Assembly (NCBI GenBank): GCA_016190245.1
Contig: JACPQY010000085.1
Coordinates: 1-64,000 of the forward strand
Reading direction: 5' to 3'
Origin: Nitrospirota bacterium
GTDB taxonomy: Bacteria > JACPQY01
Length of the DNA: 64,000 bases
The position numbers and the translations under genes are program-made. Below are positions 1 through 8,781 of the stretch, one piece after another. Position 1 is the stretch's first letter. Every line of letters begins with the position of its first letter. The notes beneath the pieces are model-generated. The model was not told where the DNA came from. It saw only the letters and a program-made list of their open reading frames with translations, and searched no databases.

Positions 1-182
1 ACGCGCCGACCGCGCCGCGAGCCCCGCACCCTCCCAGGATTCCCCGGTTTCCCAGACGGAAGCCGGTAGTCGCGGGCTTCAGCCCGCGTCCAGGGCGCAG
101 CCTGAAGGCTGCGGCTACCCGGAATAGGTTGAAAATGCTGCGCAAACCGGGCTGGAAGCTGCGCGAAACACGCGTTGTTGAA
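1..182. repeat. Non-coding edge with small palindromic repeats
   Basis: No gene is visible here. The stretch carries two imperfect hairpin repeats, one around 68-92 (CGCGGGCTTCAGCCCGCG) and one around 97-120 (GCAGCCTGAAGGCTGC followed by GGCTACC). Related hairpins ending in GGCTACC or starting GTAGTCGCGGG recur near 1190, 25110 and 47000, so this is an interspersed repeat class rather than a dedicated terminator. It lies just downstream of the three-gene minus-strand operon and could still stop its transcription. Confidence 0.6.
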
Positions 183-440
183 CTAGTCGGCCATCTCATC
201 GGGCGATTCCTTCTTGTAGGACCTCGGATAGGAATGCATGGGCAGGATGATCCGGTCCTGAGGGGGGGGGAGAGGCTCGACTCGCTGGAGTGCTGAAGGG
301 GCGGTGGAGTCTGGGGAGGCCGGATCGGACGAACCCTCGCAGCCGCCGCAGGACTGGAGCGCCAGGGCCAGGCCGAGACAGGCTGCCAATAGAGCTGCAA
401 GGCTCCAGCGGTCGGTGGTTTCCAATGACCCTCCGGTCAC
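183..440 (-). CDS. Small putative lipoprotein, unknown function
   Basis: An 85-residue protein read from a GTG at 440. The GTG lies 2 bases beyond the TGA of the upstream gene, so the two are tightly linked. Residues 12-30 form a hydrophobic stretch (LAALLAACLGLALALQSC) followed by Cys, Gly and acidic or Ser residues, as in a lipoprotein signal peptide. The lipobox is imperfect (LQSC; the earlier LAAC is the alternative). The rest is proline- and charge-rich with no recognisable domain. A longer reading frame upstream overlaps the neighbouring gene and is not preferred. It is the third gene of the operon behind the ECF-type promoter at 1074-1105. Function unknown. Confidence 0.45.
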   Translation of the reverse strand: MTGGSLETTDRWSLAALLAACLGLALALQSCGGCEGSSDPASPDSTAPSALQRVEPLPPPQDRIILPMHSYPRSYKKESPDEMAD

Positions 441-442
441 TC

Positions 443-775
443 TCAAAGCAACTGAGCCCCGGCCCAGGCGGCCACGGCTATCAGGGATAGGCCAGCCAGC
501 AGCATTCCTCCCCGCCGCCGACTCGCCAGTTGCGTGACCATGTACCGCGAGTGCTGCGACCACCTCGGGCTGATGACAAGGTCGTAGCTTCGCACGGCTC
601 GCACCGCTTCGGGGCCCCGCTCCACGGCAGGGGGGAGCCCAAGTTCGAGGGGGCTTGCGGCGTGCTGCTGCCAGCCGGTCTCCGCGGCTGCCGTCCGAGC
701 GCCAAGGCTCACCACTTCAGCCGGCCAGGAGACCTCGTCCGTCTGCACCAGTCTGAGCGCCGTAACTGTTCCCAT
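443..775 (-). CDS. Small tail-anchored membrane protein, unknown function
   Basis: A 110-residue protein starting at an ATG preceded by TAAGGAGGAGCC, a strong ribosome binding site. There is no N-terminal signal. The last 22 residues form one hydrophobic helix (GGMLLAGLSLIAVAAWAGAQ) after a run of arginines (ASRRRGG), which suggests a C-terminal membrane anchor with the bulk of the protein in the cytoplasm. I recognise no domain. It begins 12 bases after the stop of the 788-1054 gene and is followed 2 bases later by the lipoprotein gene, so the three form one operon. Confidence 0.6.
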   Translation of the reverse strand: MGTVTALRLVQTDEVSWPAEVVSLGARTAAAETGWQQHAASPLELGLPPAVERGPEAVRAVRSYDLVISPRWSQHSRYMVTQLASRRRGGMLLAGLSLIAVAAWAGAQLL

Positions 776-787
776 GATGGCTCCTCC

Positions 788-1054
788 TTATCGAATCAAG
801 AACGAAGCCCGGGCCGGGGTCTCGGGAAAGCCGACGAAGGGAGGCAGGTAGATTTCCACCCCCAATCCGTCGAATGCCCCGCTCGACTCTTCTATCCGCG
901 CGAGCTGAAGCTCCAATGAGGCTCTCATGACGGCCCTGCCGACATCCACCCCGAACCGGAGCCACCCCAAGTGGCTGGCGCACGACCAGCAGACGGGGGA
1001 CGTGTCCTGACGATGTTCGTACGGGCAACCCACACTCACCTGATCTGTTTGCAT
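788..1054 (-). CDS. Small hypothetical protein, first gene of an ECF-promoter operon
   Basis: An 88-residue protein whose ATG is preceded by GGGAGGTAGTTT, a good ribosome binding site. The N-terminal third has a Cys/His cluster (GCPYEHRQDTSPVCWSC then His) that could bind metal, though the spacing matches no standard zinc finger I know. The middle contains a short helix-like stretch (VMRASLELQLARIEES). No signal peptide or membrane segment is seen. The start codon lies only about 20 bases from the -10 of the ECF-type promoter at 1074-1105, so this gene leads the operon. Function unknown. Confidence 0.6.
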   Translation of the reverse strand: MQTDQVSVGCPYEHRQDTSPVCWSCASHLGWLRFGVDVGRAVMRASLELQLARIEESSGAFDGLGVEIYLPPFVGFPETPARASFLIR

Positions 1055-1073
1055 AAACTACCTCCCTATTTAG

Positions 1074-1105
1074 ATTAGACTCCTGAGAGGGTCGTTTTGT
1101 TCCAA
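1074..1105 (-). promoter_or_regulatory. ECF-sigma type promoter, copy A
   Basis: Read on the minus strand the site has GGAACAAAAC as the -35 region and GTCTAAT as the -10, with 16 bases between GGAACAA and GTCTAA. That matches the sigma-E/ECF layout. Two other copies (47551-47582 and 59229-59260) have identical length and near-identical sequence, including the spacer element TCAGGA just before the -10. It drives the three small genes ending at 183. The sigma factor itself is not in the window. Confidence 0.75.
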
Positions 1106-1300
1106 ACCGCGTACCGTGTTCAACGTTATGCTGTTACAATACGTTACAGGCCAACCATTGGCTTGTTTCTACCGGACAGGGGAACGCACCCTGAAAGGGT
1201 GCGGCTACCCGCGCTGCGGTCGGCGGCACGGGAACGTCGTCCCGCGCGTGCAGAACCTGGTGCGGCTACCCGCACTGCGGTCGGCAGGGGCCGGGGCTAC
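1106..1300. repeat. Intergenic hairpin repeats
   Basis: No gene is supported. The stretch holds palindromes such as CGCACCCTGAAAGGGTGCGG (near 1186-1206) followed by CTACCCGC, and a second CTACCCGCACTGCGGTCGGC near 1264. They belong to the GGCTACC-flanked hairpin class also seen near 100, 25150 and 47040. Confidence 0.55.
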
Positions 1301-2287
1301 TCAGGCGGACGCGGCAGCCGCGTCACTCCGAACATGCCTATCCAGGAACTCGAACAAGGACCGCCACTTAGCCCTGGCAGCAGGGCGCCAGAGCATCGCG
1401 TTGAAGCCATGGATCTCGCCGGGGTAGATGTGGAGCTCACTGACCGCGCCTCGATCCTGAACCAACTCGTGCAGGCGACGCGAATCATCCAGCAGGGGAT
1501 CCGCCGTGCCCACTGGGATGAAGAAGGGGGGAATGGGGCGCGTCCCGTCCGCGGGTGGCTGGGCGAAACAGCGCAGCGGGTGAGCGAGCGGCGCTCGTTC
1601 CGGGTCGCGGCCGACATAGGCAAAGGCGCACCATTCGAGCTCCCGCTTCACCAGGAAGCTCATCTTTTCGGCCTTGCCCGGTTTGCGCCAATATCGAGGA
1701 ATGTCCTGGAGATCGTGGATCCCGTAGATCGGGACGACGGCACGCACATTCGGCGCGCGATCAAAGACGGCTCTCGCGAACGGCTCCTCCCGGCGGTGTG
1801 TGATCACATAGGCCAGGGATGCCGTGAGGTTGCCGCCAGCCGACTCGCCCGCAATGACCAGCCGGTCCGGGTCCGCCCCATGTTCGCGGGCGTGATCCAT
1901 TACCCACCCCAACGCGGCGCACACATCCTCCAACGCCGCCGGGTACCGGTGCGTCGGACCGAGACGGTAGTTGATGTTGAAAACGACGTATTTCTGCGAC
2001 GCGAAGACGAGGGCGAAGATCCGATGGGTTTCCTTCGAGCACACGCTGAAGCCGCCGCCATGCGTGTACATCAGCGCGGGAAGGAGGCGGTCGGACTTGG
2101 GGCGATACACATCCAATCTATGCGCAGGGTCGCCGGAGTCCAGATAAGGAATATCGCGCAGGAGCTCGACGCCGTACCGCCTGGGGTTCGCCGCCGGGTG
2201 GAGCCGGTACCCCACCCATGCGAGGGCATGCGTGATCCAATCCACGAGCCGGTGAAACAGATGAACAAGCCACTGCTTGAGGGTCAT
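1301..2287 (-). CDS. Alpha/beta-hydrolase, hormone-sensitive-lipase (HSL) family esterase
   Basis: A 328-residue alpha/beta hydrolase. The oxyanion-hole motif HGGGF is at residues 76-80 and the nucleophile serine is S149 in GESAGG, the form typical of HSL-family (acetyl-hydrolase) esterases. The likely acid is D263 (GTADPLLDD) and the base H293 (GEIHGF). Family members hydrolyse short-chain esters; the natural substrate here is unknown. The N-terminus has a hydrophobic or amphipathic segment (WLVHLFHRLVDWITHALAW), perhaps a membrane-facing cap, and there is no clear signal peptide. I chose the ATG at 2287. The frame stays open to 2443, but the upstream part is low-complexity repeat DNA encoding an Arg/Pro-rich stretch unlike the family. 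Confidence 0.85.
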   Translation of the reverse strand: MTLKQWLVHLFHRLVDWITHALAWVGYRLHPAANPRRYGVELLRDIPYLDSGDPAHRLDVYRPKSDRLLPALMYTHGGGFSVCSKETHRIFALVFASQKYVVFNINYRLGPTHRYPAALEDVCAALGWVMDHAREHGADPDRLVIAGESAGGNLTASLAYVITHRREEPFARAVFDRAPNVRAVVPIYGIHDLQDIPRYWRKPGKAEKMSFLVKRELEWCAFAYVGRDPERAPLAHPLRCFAQPPADGTRPIPPFFIPVGTADPLLDDSRRLHELVQDRGAVSELHIYPGEIHGFNAMLWRPAARAKWRSLFEFLDRHVRSDAAAASA

Positions 2288-2419
2288 GCCGTCCCGGAGT
2301 GTAGCACTGCGACCTGGGTTTTTGGAGATGCGGCGGGCTTGTCCGCCGTGGCGGACTTCCGCGGAGGATCGGGAGCGGCCCTCCCGCGTGGGGGCGTTCG
2401 TCGCTCCCGTCGGCGGCGC

Positions 2420-2444
2420 CTTGGGGCGCCGGGGGCGCCCCAAG
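2420..2444. terminator. Perfect 11-bp stem hairpin downstream of the SBBP gene
   Basis: CTTGGGGCGCC and its exact complement are separated by GGG. The hairpin lies just past the stop of the minus-strand SBBP gene at 2475 and before the esterase start at 2287, so it could terminate SBBP transcription. A short T run (2447-2450) lies on the plus-strand side, which would fit termination in the other direction better, so the role is uncertain. Confidence 0.4.
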
Positions 2445-2474
2445 GGTTTTGGCGTGCAATCCCGAAAGCGCTTG

Positions 2475-5012
2475 CTACGGCAGCGGGATCGTGTGGATCA
2501 CGTTGGCCGCGCCGCAGATCAGTCGGTTACCCTCGTGGAGGATGATCAGGTCGGGGTTGCCCGGGTCCGTCACCAGGTAGTTGGTGCGCTTGATCACCTC
2601 ACCATCGAAGTTGCCGAGGAAGGTGCGGGCGCGGTCGTTTCGCCCGTTGTTGAGCGCCTGCTGCACGCGGCCAAGGATGTAGTGCAGGGTGCTCTTTGTC
2701 GCGCTGCTGGTGCTGAGCAGCTCCACCTCCGCGTCGAGCTCGTCCACGGTGAGGACGGGCGACTTGCAGACGGAGAGTGGCGCCACCTGGAGCCAGAAGG
2801 CATCGCGAGCGCCGGCCGGTTGCGGCTGAAACGCGTCGAAGGTGAGCGGGAACTGACCCGCGAGTGCATCGGTGAATCCGGCGGCGTAGATCAGCCCGGC
2901 GCCGTCCACCCCCGCGGCCGTGGCGTTGTCGCCCGCGGGCGACCCCACATAGCCTGAGAGGACAAGCGACAGGCCATCCGCCGCGATCTGCGAGATCACC
3001 GCATCGCCGAGGAGTCCTCCTTTGAAGCCGTAGAGCGGGGACGCGACCGGATAGTCGCTCGACGTGGACGAGCCTGCGACGCAGGCCTGCCCGAGGGCAT
3101 CCAGAGCGATCACCTGTCCCGCCTTTTCCGGCGCGGCGAGGTTGAACTGTTCATCCCCGCTCCCACCAAGGAAGGTGGAATACGCCGGCGCGGAGCCGGT
3201 CGTGTTGAGCTTGGAGACGAAGAGATCCCAGCCACCGCCATGAGTGGGCTGGATCGGATTGTGAAGCGGGAAGTCCGTCGAGGCGGTGTAGCCGGCGACG
3301 TACGCGTTTCGCGCCGCGTCGAGCACCACGCCCATCGCGGCATCGTCCGCCGATCCGCCGAGGAACGTGGAGTACTGGAGCTGACCGACGCAGAAGGGGC
3401 AGTAGTAGGTCACGAAGGCGTCCTGCGCGCCCGCATGAACGGTCTGGAACGCGCCCGGCGTCACCGGGAAGTCCGCGTGCGCGGTCTTCCCGGCCACATA
3501 GGCGATGGAGGGCGATGACGGGACGCCCGCGATGCCGTAGCCGACGTCGCCTCCGGTCAGCGACGTGCCCTGCCCTCCGCCGAGGAAGGTTGCGTGGTAC
3601 GCGCTGAGATCCTCGTTGAGAGCGAGGACGAACGCATCGCTCAGCCCCTTGCACGTTCGCTGATAGGCGTTCGCGCTGGTCCGGAAGTCGCAGTCCGCTT
3701 CGCCCGTGGTCCACTTGAACGCCGGACGGGCATCAATGTCATGGATGGCGATCGTGCCCTGGACGCAGCCCGAGGCCTCGATGGAGGATCCATCCTGCGC
3801 GAGCCGTGTGACGAATCCCATGGGCGCGCCGGAACAATCCCCCGCCCCGAGACTCTGCGAAACGGTGGAGGGGAAATCAGTGGACGCGGTGAGGCCCGTC
3901 GCCCATGGACGCCCTTGGACGTCCACGCCGATGGCCAGGATCTCGTCTTCCGCGGAGCCCCCGAGGTAGACGGAGTACTCCATGGGAGAGCCGCCCGGCG
4001 CGAACTTGGTGATGAACCCGTCGGTCCCCGCAACGGACCCCTGCCCGAGCGAGGTGGCGGGGAAATCCGCGGAGTCGGTCTTGCCGGCGATCCAGACCGC
4101 CCCGGCGGAATCCACGGCGAGATCGTAGGCCTCATCGTCCGCCGATCCGCCGAGCAGCGTGGAGTAAGACAGGACGGGATCGATGACGAGTGGCTGCGCG
4201 GGATCGTAAGCCGCGACCCAGAAACGCGCGCCATTCTCGCCGTCCAGCACGTAGCCGCCGTCAACCTCGCGCTTTTCCCCATCGAAGGTCTGATGGAGAC
4301 GAGGCCGCGCCCAGCGCAGTTCCTCTCCCTCGCCACCGAGGACGAGGTCGCCATTCGCCTCCAGCCGAAGCCCCACGGCCCCCTCGAAATCCAGGCGAAG
4401 GAGGCCGGGGTCGGCCCCTGCTGCCAAAACAAAGTCGTACTCGAGCCGGCCCTCCGAGGCATGGAAGAGAACGTCAATGCCGGGATAGACACCCTCGTAC
4501 CGGACGGCGCCGAAGTGGGACACGCCGGTCCGCCATTTCGACGGATCCCGGCCGGTGAAGTAGTGACTCTTCGTCGGACTGGGCTCTTGACCGTGGAGCC
4601 GAGCGTCCGAGCGTCCCCCCGCAAGTCGCATCCGATAGACCCGACCTCCCCGGCTCGCGAGCACGGCCCCCTCTGGGACCAGGAACACCGTTGCCCCTTC
4701 GGCGCGCGCGACGAAGCGGGCCCGAGGGTCAACCTGCCCGAGGCTTTCCTCGAACGTGAGCGGCGCGCCGACGCGACGGACCTTTCGCGACGCCTCATCA
4801 GACAACACACTCGCCGGCGGGTTGGAGCCACGCGACTTGGCGTGGACCTCCAGGTCCCCCTTCTCGCGCGCGTGACCTTTTGCAGCCGACTGAGACACCA
4901 CGAGCGCCGCCGCCATGACGAAGCGGCCGAGCCCTCCCTCGCTGAGGAGGCGCCGGGCGCGGCTCGGCCCCTCGATTCGTTCGATGCGTTGGTGAGCGGA
5001 TTCCTGATCCAT
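2475..5012 (-). CDS. Secreted SBBP-repeat beta-propeller protein with N-terminal DUF7948-like domain
   Basis: An 845-residue protein. The ATG at 5012 is preceded by AAGGAGGATGG; an in-frame ATG at 5057 lacks such a site. An N-terminal segment with a hydrophobic stretch (FVMAAALVVSQSAAKGHA) suggests export. Residues about 90-270 resemble the domain that precedes SBBP repeats (TGRDPSKWRTGVSHFGAVRY then VYPGIDVLFHASEGRLEYDF). This is followed by many copies of the SBBP pattern, for example YSTFLGGSADD then AYVAGYTASTDFP. SBBP repeats build beta-propellers in extracellular proteins. The C-terminus leaves the repeat pattern and has several cysteines. The binding partner is unknown. Confidence 0.85.
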   Translation of the reverse strand: MDQESAHQRIERIEGPSRARRLLSEGGLGRFVMAAALVVSQSAAKGHAREKGDLEVHAKSRGSNPPASVLSDEASRKVRRVGAPLTFEESLGQVDPRARFVARAEGATVFLVPEGAVLASRGGRVYRMRLAGGRSDARLHGQEPSPTKSHYFTGRDPSKWRTGVSHFGAVRYEGVYPGIDVLFHASEGRLEYDFVLAAGADPGLLRLDFEGAVGLRLEANGDLVLGGEGEELRWARPRLHQTFDGEKREVDGGYVLDGENGARFWVAAYDPAQPLVIDPVLSYSTLLGGSADDEAYDLAVDSAGAVWIAGKTDSADFPATSLGQGSVAGTDGFITKFAPGGSPMEYSVYLGGSAEDEILAIGVDVQGRPWATGLTASTDFPSTVSQSLGAGDCSGAPMGFVTRLAQDGSSIEASGCVQGTIAIHDIDARPAFKWTTGEADCDFRTSANAYQRTCKGLSDAFVLALNEDLSAYHATFLGGGQGTSLTGGDVGYGIAGVPSSPSIAYVAGKTAHADFPVTPGAFQTVHAGAQDAFVTYYCPFCVGQLQYSTFLGGSADDAAMGVVLDAARNAYVAGYTASTDFPLHNPIQPTHGGGWDLFVSKLNTTGSAPAYSTFLGGSGDEQFNLAAPEKAGQVIALDALGQACVAGSSTSSDYPVASPLYGFKGGLLGDAVISQIAADGLSLVLSGYVGSPAGDNATAAGVDGAGLIYAAGFTDALAGQFPLTFDAFQPQPAGARDAFWLQVAPLSVCKSPVLTVDELDAEVELLSTSSATKSTLHYILGRVQQALNNGRNDRARTFLGNFDGEVIKRTNYLVTDPGNPDLIILHEGNRLICGAANVIHTIPLP

Positions 5013-5293
5013 CCATCCTCCTTGCCAGAGGCAAGTCTTTGCGCCCGACCCCGCCAAACCCGCGGACAGTCCTCCGCGGCGGCCCGGGCCGGGCCTGAGA
5101 AGGGTCCCCCCCCCTCCTCGTATCCGCTCACGATCATCAGCGATGGCGGACTCTCCCGAGCCGCCACGCCCCCGTGTTAGCCCCCTGGATCAAGATATCT
5201 TCGTCAGGTTTGTGAAGATCTTTACCCTGCACGAGACTGGACCGGTTGCGGCGCCGCCCCATCCCCTCGGGCCTCCCCCACCTCGTCCGCCGG

Positions 5294-5299
5294 TACAAT
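5294..5299 (+). promoter_or_regulatory. Putative -10 element TACAAT for the exporter cluster
   Basis: TACAAT lies 62 bases before the GTG chosen for the YCF48-like gene. No convincing -35 is seen 16-18 bases upstream. The same hexamer serves as -10 at two leaderless genes elsewhere in the window (24574, 47684), which supports its use here. Confidence 0.35.
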
Positions 5300-5361
5300 C
5301 CGTGGTATGGAGTCGGCGTACTCTTCATGCGCCACGCGTTCGCCTCCGGGATGGGTCGCCC

Positions 5362-6459
5362 GTGAAATCCCTCGTCGGGCTCCTCGGGTTGGTGTTGACC
5401 CTCGCCGCACCCGAGCCGGCGCCCTTCAAAACCGACATCCACGGCCTGTTCGTGAGGGCGGACGGGAGCTTCGTCACAACCGGCAAGCGCGGCACAATCT
5501 GCTCCCTTCCCGCCAAGCAACCAAACGTCCCCACCGGAACCTGCAGCTTGCTGGGCGACGGGCTCCTCACCGCCGTGGACTTCAAGGGAGATCTCGGCAT
5601 CACCGTCGGTGAAGGCGGCACGATCTTCGTAACGACCGACGGCGGTCAGACATGGGCGCAGAAACCCTCCCCCGCCACCTACCATCTCCTTGACGTTGCC
5701 GTTCTCTCGGGCACGTCGGCCGTAGCCGTTGGAGACTGGGGCACCGTCGTTCGCACCAAGGATCAGGGAAAGACCTGGCTCGACGTATCACTCGAGGTGC
5801 CCTACACACCTGAAGCCGTCGCGGTGCCGGTCCTTTCGCGAGATGTCCGTGATCCCTCGACCGGCGAAACACAGGCCCGAGGGACCGAACTCGGCCCCGC
5901 CGAAGTTGAGGCCCTCACGACCGCCGGTACTGCCCTGTGGGTGAGAGACGACACCATCCTCAACGACCTCCTCCCCCTTGCAGCGGATCGGCTGTATGCC
6001 GTCGGCGAGCGAGGCCGGATCTACCTCTCCACCGACCAGGGGCGATCGTTCCGGCTACTCGCCAGGACACGACCGGCGTCGCCGGACCCCTTCGCCGAAG
6101 GCGACGCAGAAGAAACGCTTTTCTTCGCCACCGGCGAGGGGCGGACGCTTTGGGTCGGCGGCTCGCTGGGCTACCTGGAGAAAGTCGAACTCAAGGCGGA
6201 CGGCAGCATCGCATCCTCGGCCAGAATCGATCTTCCCGAGGCGCGAGAGCGAGCCATCTTCACGGGCGCGACACGTGGCGCCACGCTCTGCCTCGGGGGC
6301 GCCGAGGGCCTGATGATCGCGAGTTTCGACGGGGGAAAAACGTTTCGATCCGCCGACCACCCCGACTACGCGGCGCGGTGGGTCCGGCGCGCCGCGGCCT
6401 CGGACGGCGAGTGCCTCTTCGCCGGCGAGAAAGGGCTCATCCTCGCGGTGAAGCCATGA
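5362..6459 (+). CDS. YCF48/BNR-like beta-propeller protein of an RND export cluster
   Basis: A 365-residue exported propeller. The GTG at 5362 gives a clean signal peptide (MKSLVGLLGLVLTLAAPEPA). An earlier in-frame ATG at 5143 would put an unrelated Pro/Arg-rich stretch in front of it. Repeats of the type TVGEGGTIFVTTDGGQTW, VGDWGTVVRTKDQGKTW and AVGERGRIYLSTDQGRSF are characteristic of the YCF48 (HCF136-like) family. It overlaps the exporter gene by four bases (ATGA), so the two are translationally coupled. In other bacteria such propellers are encoded beside RND, DUF1302 and DUF1329 genes, the arrangement seen here. A periplasmic assembly or scaffold role is inference. Confidence 0.75.
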   Translation: MKSLVGLLGLVLTLAAPEPAPFKTDIHGLFVRADGSFVTTGKRGTICSLPAKQPNVPTGTCSLLGDGLLTAVDFKGDLGITVGEGGTIFVTTDGGQTWAQKPSPATYHLLDVAVLSGTSAVAVGDWGTVVRTKDQGKTWLDVSLEVPYTPEAVAVPVLSRDVRDPSTGETQARGTELGPAEVEALTTAGTALWVRDDTILNDLLPLAADRLYAVGERGRIYLSTDQGRSFRLLARTRPASPDPFAEGDAEETLFFATGEGRTLWVGGSLGYLEKVELKADGSIASSARIDLPEARERAIFTGATRGATLCLGGAEGLMIASFDGGKTFRSADHPDYAARWVRRAAASDGECLFAGEKGLILAVKP

Positions 6460-8738
6460 GCGCCCGCTACCTCGCCTTCATCCTGCGCCACCGCGTCGCC
6501 ACGCTGGCGATCGTCTTCCTCGGCACGATCTTCTTCCTCGTTCAACTCAGCCAGGTGCGCGTCCACACCAACTTCTTCGAGCTCTATCCGCCCCGCCACC
6601 CCTTCATCAAGGTCTACCGCGAATTCCGCAAGCTCTTCGGCACGGCCAACCTTCTCCTCGTCGTGATGGAGAAGAAAGACGGGACGATCTACGACACGGA
6701 TTTCATCCGCAACGTGGACGAGGCCACGCGCTTCCTCATGGACACGCGCGGCGTCAACCCCTTCCAGGTCATCTCGCTCACTCACCCCTCGCTTCGCGGC
6801 TTCCGCGTGCGCGGCTACTCCGTGGCCTCCGCCCCCATCGTGGAATCGCTCCCTCGCAACGAACGCGAGGTGGAGGAGATCCGCCTCAACGTGGAACGCA
6901 ACGAAGGCGTGAAGGGGCTTGTGGTCTCGGAGGACTCCCGCTCCACGCTCCTTGTGGTCGGTCTCTGGGAAGAAGAGCTGGATTTTCACGAGCTGGGCAC
7001 CCGGTTGGACGAACTCGTTTCCCGGTTTTCGTCGGAGCAGGTGAGCATCCACGTCACCGGCTTCCCCGCGCTCTACGCCTGGATCCACCGATACATGCCG
7101 CGCGTCTATCTTGTCTTCGGGGCCACCGCCCTCACACTCCTCGTGCTCCTCTTTTTCTTCTTCGGCGACGGTAAGGGCGTGGTGATCCCTTTTGCCGCCG
7201 GTTTCGTCTCCGCCGTATGGGGGCTCGGCATGGCCGGCGTGGTGGGCCTAGCGGTGGATCCGCTCCTTCTCGTCGTGCCTCTCCTCCTCTCCGCGCGTGC
7301 CCTCAGCCACTCCGTCCAGATCATGGAAAGGTACTACGACGACTTCGACCGCCACCCCACCAAAACCGACGCGATCATCGGCTCGTTCAAACCGCTCATG
7401 AGCCCCGCCCTGCTTTCGATCATCACGGACGGTCTCGGGATCCTCACGATCGCGGCCTCCGGCATCCCGCTGATGTGGAAACTCGCCGTCTATTCGAGCT
7501 TCTGGATCGGGAGCATCACGATCGGCGTCCTCACGGTCTCCCCGCTCCTCCTCTCGCTCTTCCCCGCCCCAACCGGACGCGCGCTCTTCACCTCCCGCGG
7601 GATCTACGACCGCGTCCTGAATCTCCACGTTCGGCTCCTCTCCCGCGAGAGCCGAATCCCGTGGCTGTTCGCGCTGTTCTTGATCCTCACGGTGGCTGGC
7701 GGCATAGTGGGAACCCGGCTCCGCGTGGGCAACGTGATGCCGGGAGCCGCCATCCTGTTCCCGGACCATCCGTACAACGTGGCGATGGACCGCGTGAACG
7801 CGCAGTTCTCCGGCGCCAATCGCTTCGTCGTGATCGTCGAGGGAAACGAGCCGGGCGCGATGAAAAAGATCGAGAACCTCCAGCGGATGGACCGGTTTGC
7901 CACGCGCCTCGAGGAATCCAGCGGCGCCAGCGGTTCGCTCACGCTGACCAAGGTGGTGCGCCGTGTGATGCGCTACTACCGCGAGGGAGACCCCAACTGG
8001 GAGATCCTGCCGTACCGGGAGCGGGACGTGGGCGCGATCGCGTTCCCGCTGGCGCAGGGCCGCGAACTCCAGAGCCTGTTCAGCAACGATTTCAAGGACG
8101 CCACGATGACGCTCTTTTATCGTTCGTTCTCGGCGGGCCTCATTGATCGGATCGTCACGGAGGCGCAGCGAATGGCCGACGAGATGGGGACGGCCGAAAC
8201 CCGCTTCCGGCTCGCGGGCGGACTCCTCGGCGTCCTCGCCGCCGTGAACGACGAGGTGGAGCGGTCCTACTGGCTCATCCTCTTCACCGTCCTGGCCACC
8301 ACCTTCGTGCTGGTGGCGATCTTCTTCAAGTCTCTGCGCGTGGCGATCGTCCTCGTTCCACCCCTCGTCACCGCCCAATTCCTCAGCGAGGCTTACATGT
8401 ACCTCGCCGGGATAGATATGAACATCAACTCCCTCCCCGTGGCGGCCGTGGGGATCGGCATTGGAATAGACTACGGCATCTACGTGTTCAGCCGCCTCCG
8501 AGAGGAACGGACCGCAGGCCGCGATTTCGTCGAGGCGTTCCGCGTGACCGTGCAGACGACCGGAAAGGCCGTCCTCTTCACGGCGACCACCCTGGTGGCC
8601 GGGGTGATCTTCTGGGCCTTCACACCGCTCAAGTTCACGTCCGAGATGGCCGTCCTCCTCGCGCTCCTCATGGTCCTCAACTACGCCTTCGCGCTCATCT
8701 TCGTCCCCGTCCTCGCGCGCGTCTTCCGCGCGGTGTGA
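6456..8738 (+). CDS. RND superfamily exporter, MMPL/sterol-sensing type
   Basis: A 760-residue polytopic inner-membrane protein. The ATG at 6456 overlaps the previous stop (ATGA). It starts with one membrane helix (TLAIVFLGTIFFLVQL) and a large periplasmic loop, then five to six helices including AALTLLVLLFFFFGDGKG and the SSD-like region. The second half repeats the layout (FALFLILTVAGGIVGTRLRVG, loop, then ILFTVLATTFVLVAIFFKSL and VAAVGIGIGIDYGIYVFSRL). The GIGIDYGIYVFSR motif in the proton-relay helix is typical of MMPL-like RND exporters. With DUF1302, DUF1329 and an acylase downstream it probably moves a hydrophobic substrate across the envelope. The substrate is not indicated by sequence. 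Confidence 0.85.
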   Translation: MSARYLAFILRHRVATLAIVFLGTIFFLVQLSQVRVHTNFFELYPPRHPFIKVYREFRKLFGTANLLLVVMEKKDGTIYDTDFIRNVDEATRFLMDTRGVNPFQVISLTHPSLRGFRVRGYSVASAPIVESLPRNEREVEEIRLNVERNEGVKGLVVSEDSRSTLLVVGLWEEELDFHELGTRLDELVSRFSSEQVSIHVTGFPALYAWIHRYMPRVYLVFGATALTLLVLLFFFFGDGKGVVIPFAAGFVSAVWGLGMAGVVGLAVDPLLLVVPLLLSARALSHSVQIMERYYDDFDRHPTKTDAIIGSFKPLMSPALLSIITDGLGILTIAASGIPLMWKLAVYSSFWIGSITIGVLTVSPLLLSLFPAPTGRALFTSRGIYDRVLNLHVRLLSRESRIPWLFALFLILTVAGGIVGTRLRVGNVMPGAAILFPDHPYNVAMDRVNAQFSGANRFVVIVEGNEPGAMKKIENLQRMDRFATRLEESSGASGSLTLTKVVRRVMRYYREGDPNWEILPYRERDVGAIAFPLAQGRELQSLFSNDFKDATMTLFYRSFSAGLIDRIVTEAQRMADEMGTAETRFRLAGGLLGVLAAVNDEVERSYWLILFTVLATTFVLVAIFFKSLRVAIVLVPPLVTAQFLSEAYMYLAGIDMNINSLPVAAVGIGIGIDYGIYVFSRLREERTAGRDFVEAFRVTVQTTGKAVLFTATTLVAGVIFWAFTPLKFTSEMAVLLALLMVLNYAFALIFVPVLARVFRAV

Positions 8739-8745
8739 TCGGACA

Positions 8746-8781
8746 TGGACACTCTTGTACACACGGTGTATGATATGGTGT
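8746..8781 (+). promoter_or_regulatory. vapBC promoter and operator palindrome; leaderless start
   Basis: TGGACA (8746-8751) and TATGAT (8769-8774) are separated by 17 bases. The antitoxin ATG follows only 7 bases after the -10, so the transcript should be leaderless or nearly so. Between them, TACACACGGTGTA (8758-8770) is a perfect palindrome with a 3-base centre, and a further GGTGTATG copy follows at 8777. It is the likely VapB/VapBC autoregulatory operator. Confidence 0.6.

Noticed and set aside
1097-2545. Long plus-strand open frame (482 codons) over the esterase
   Set aside because: It is antisense to a hydrolase with full catalytic motifs; its own translation is Arg/Pro-rich without domains and has no ribosome binding site. 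GC-rich codons on the other strand explain it.
3594-5180. Plus-strand open frame (528 codons) over the SBBP gene
   Set aside because: Antisense to clear SBBP repeats; no motif, and composition typical of antisense frames in GC-rich DNA.
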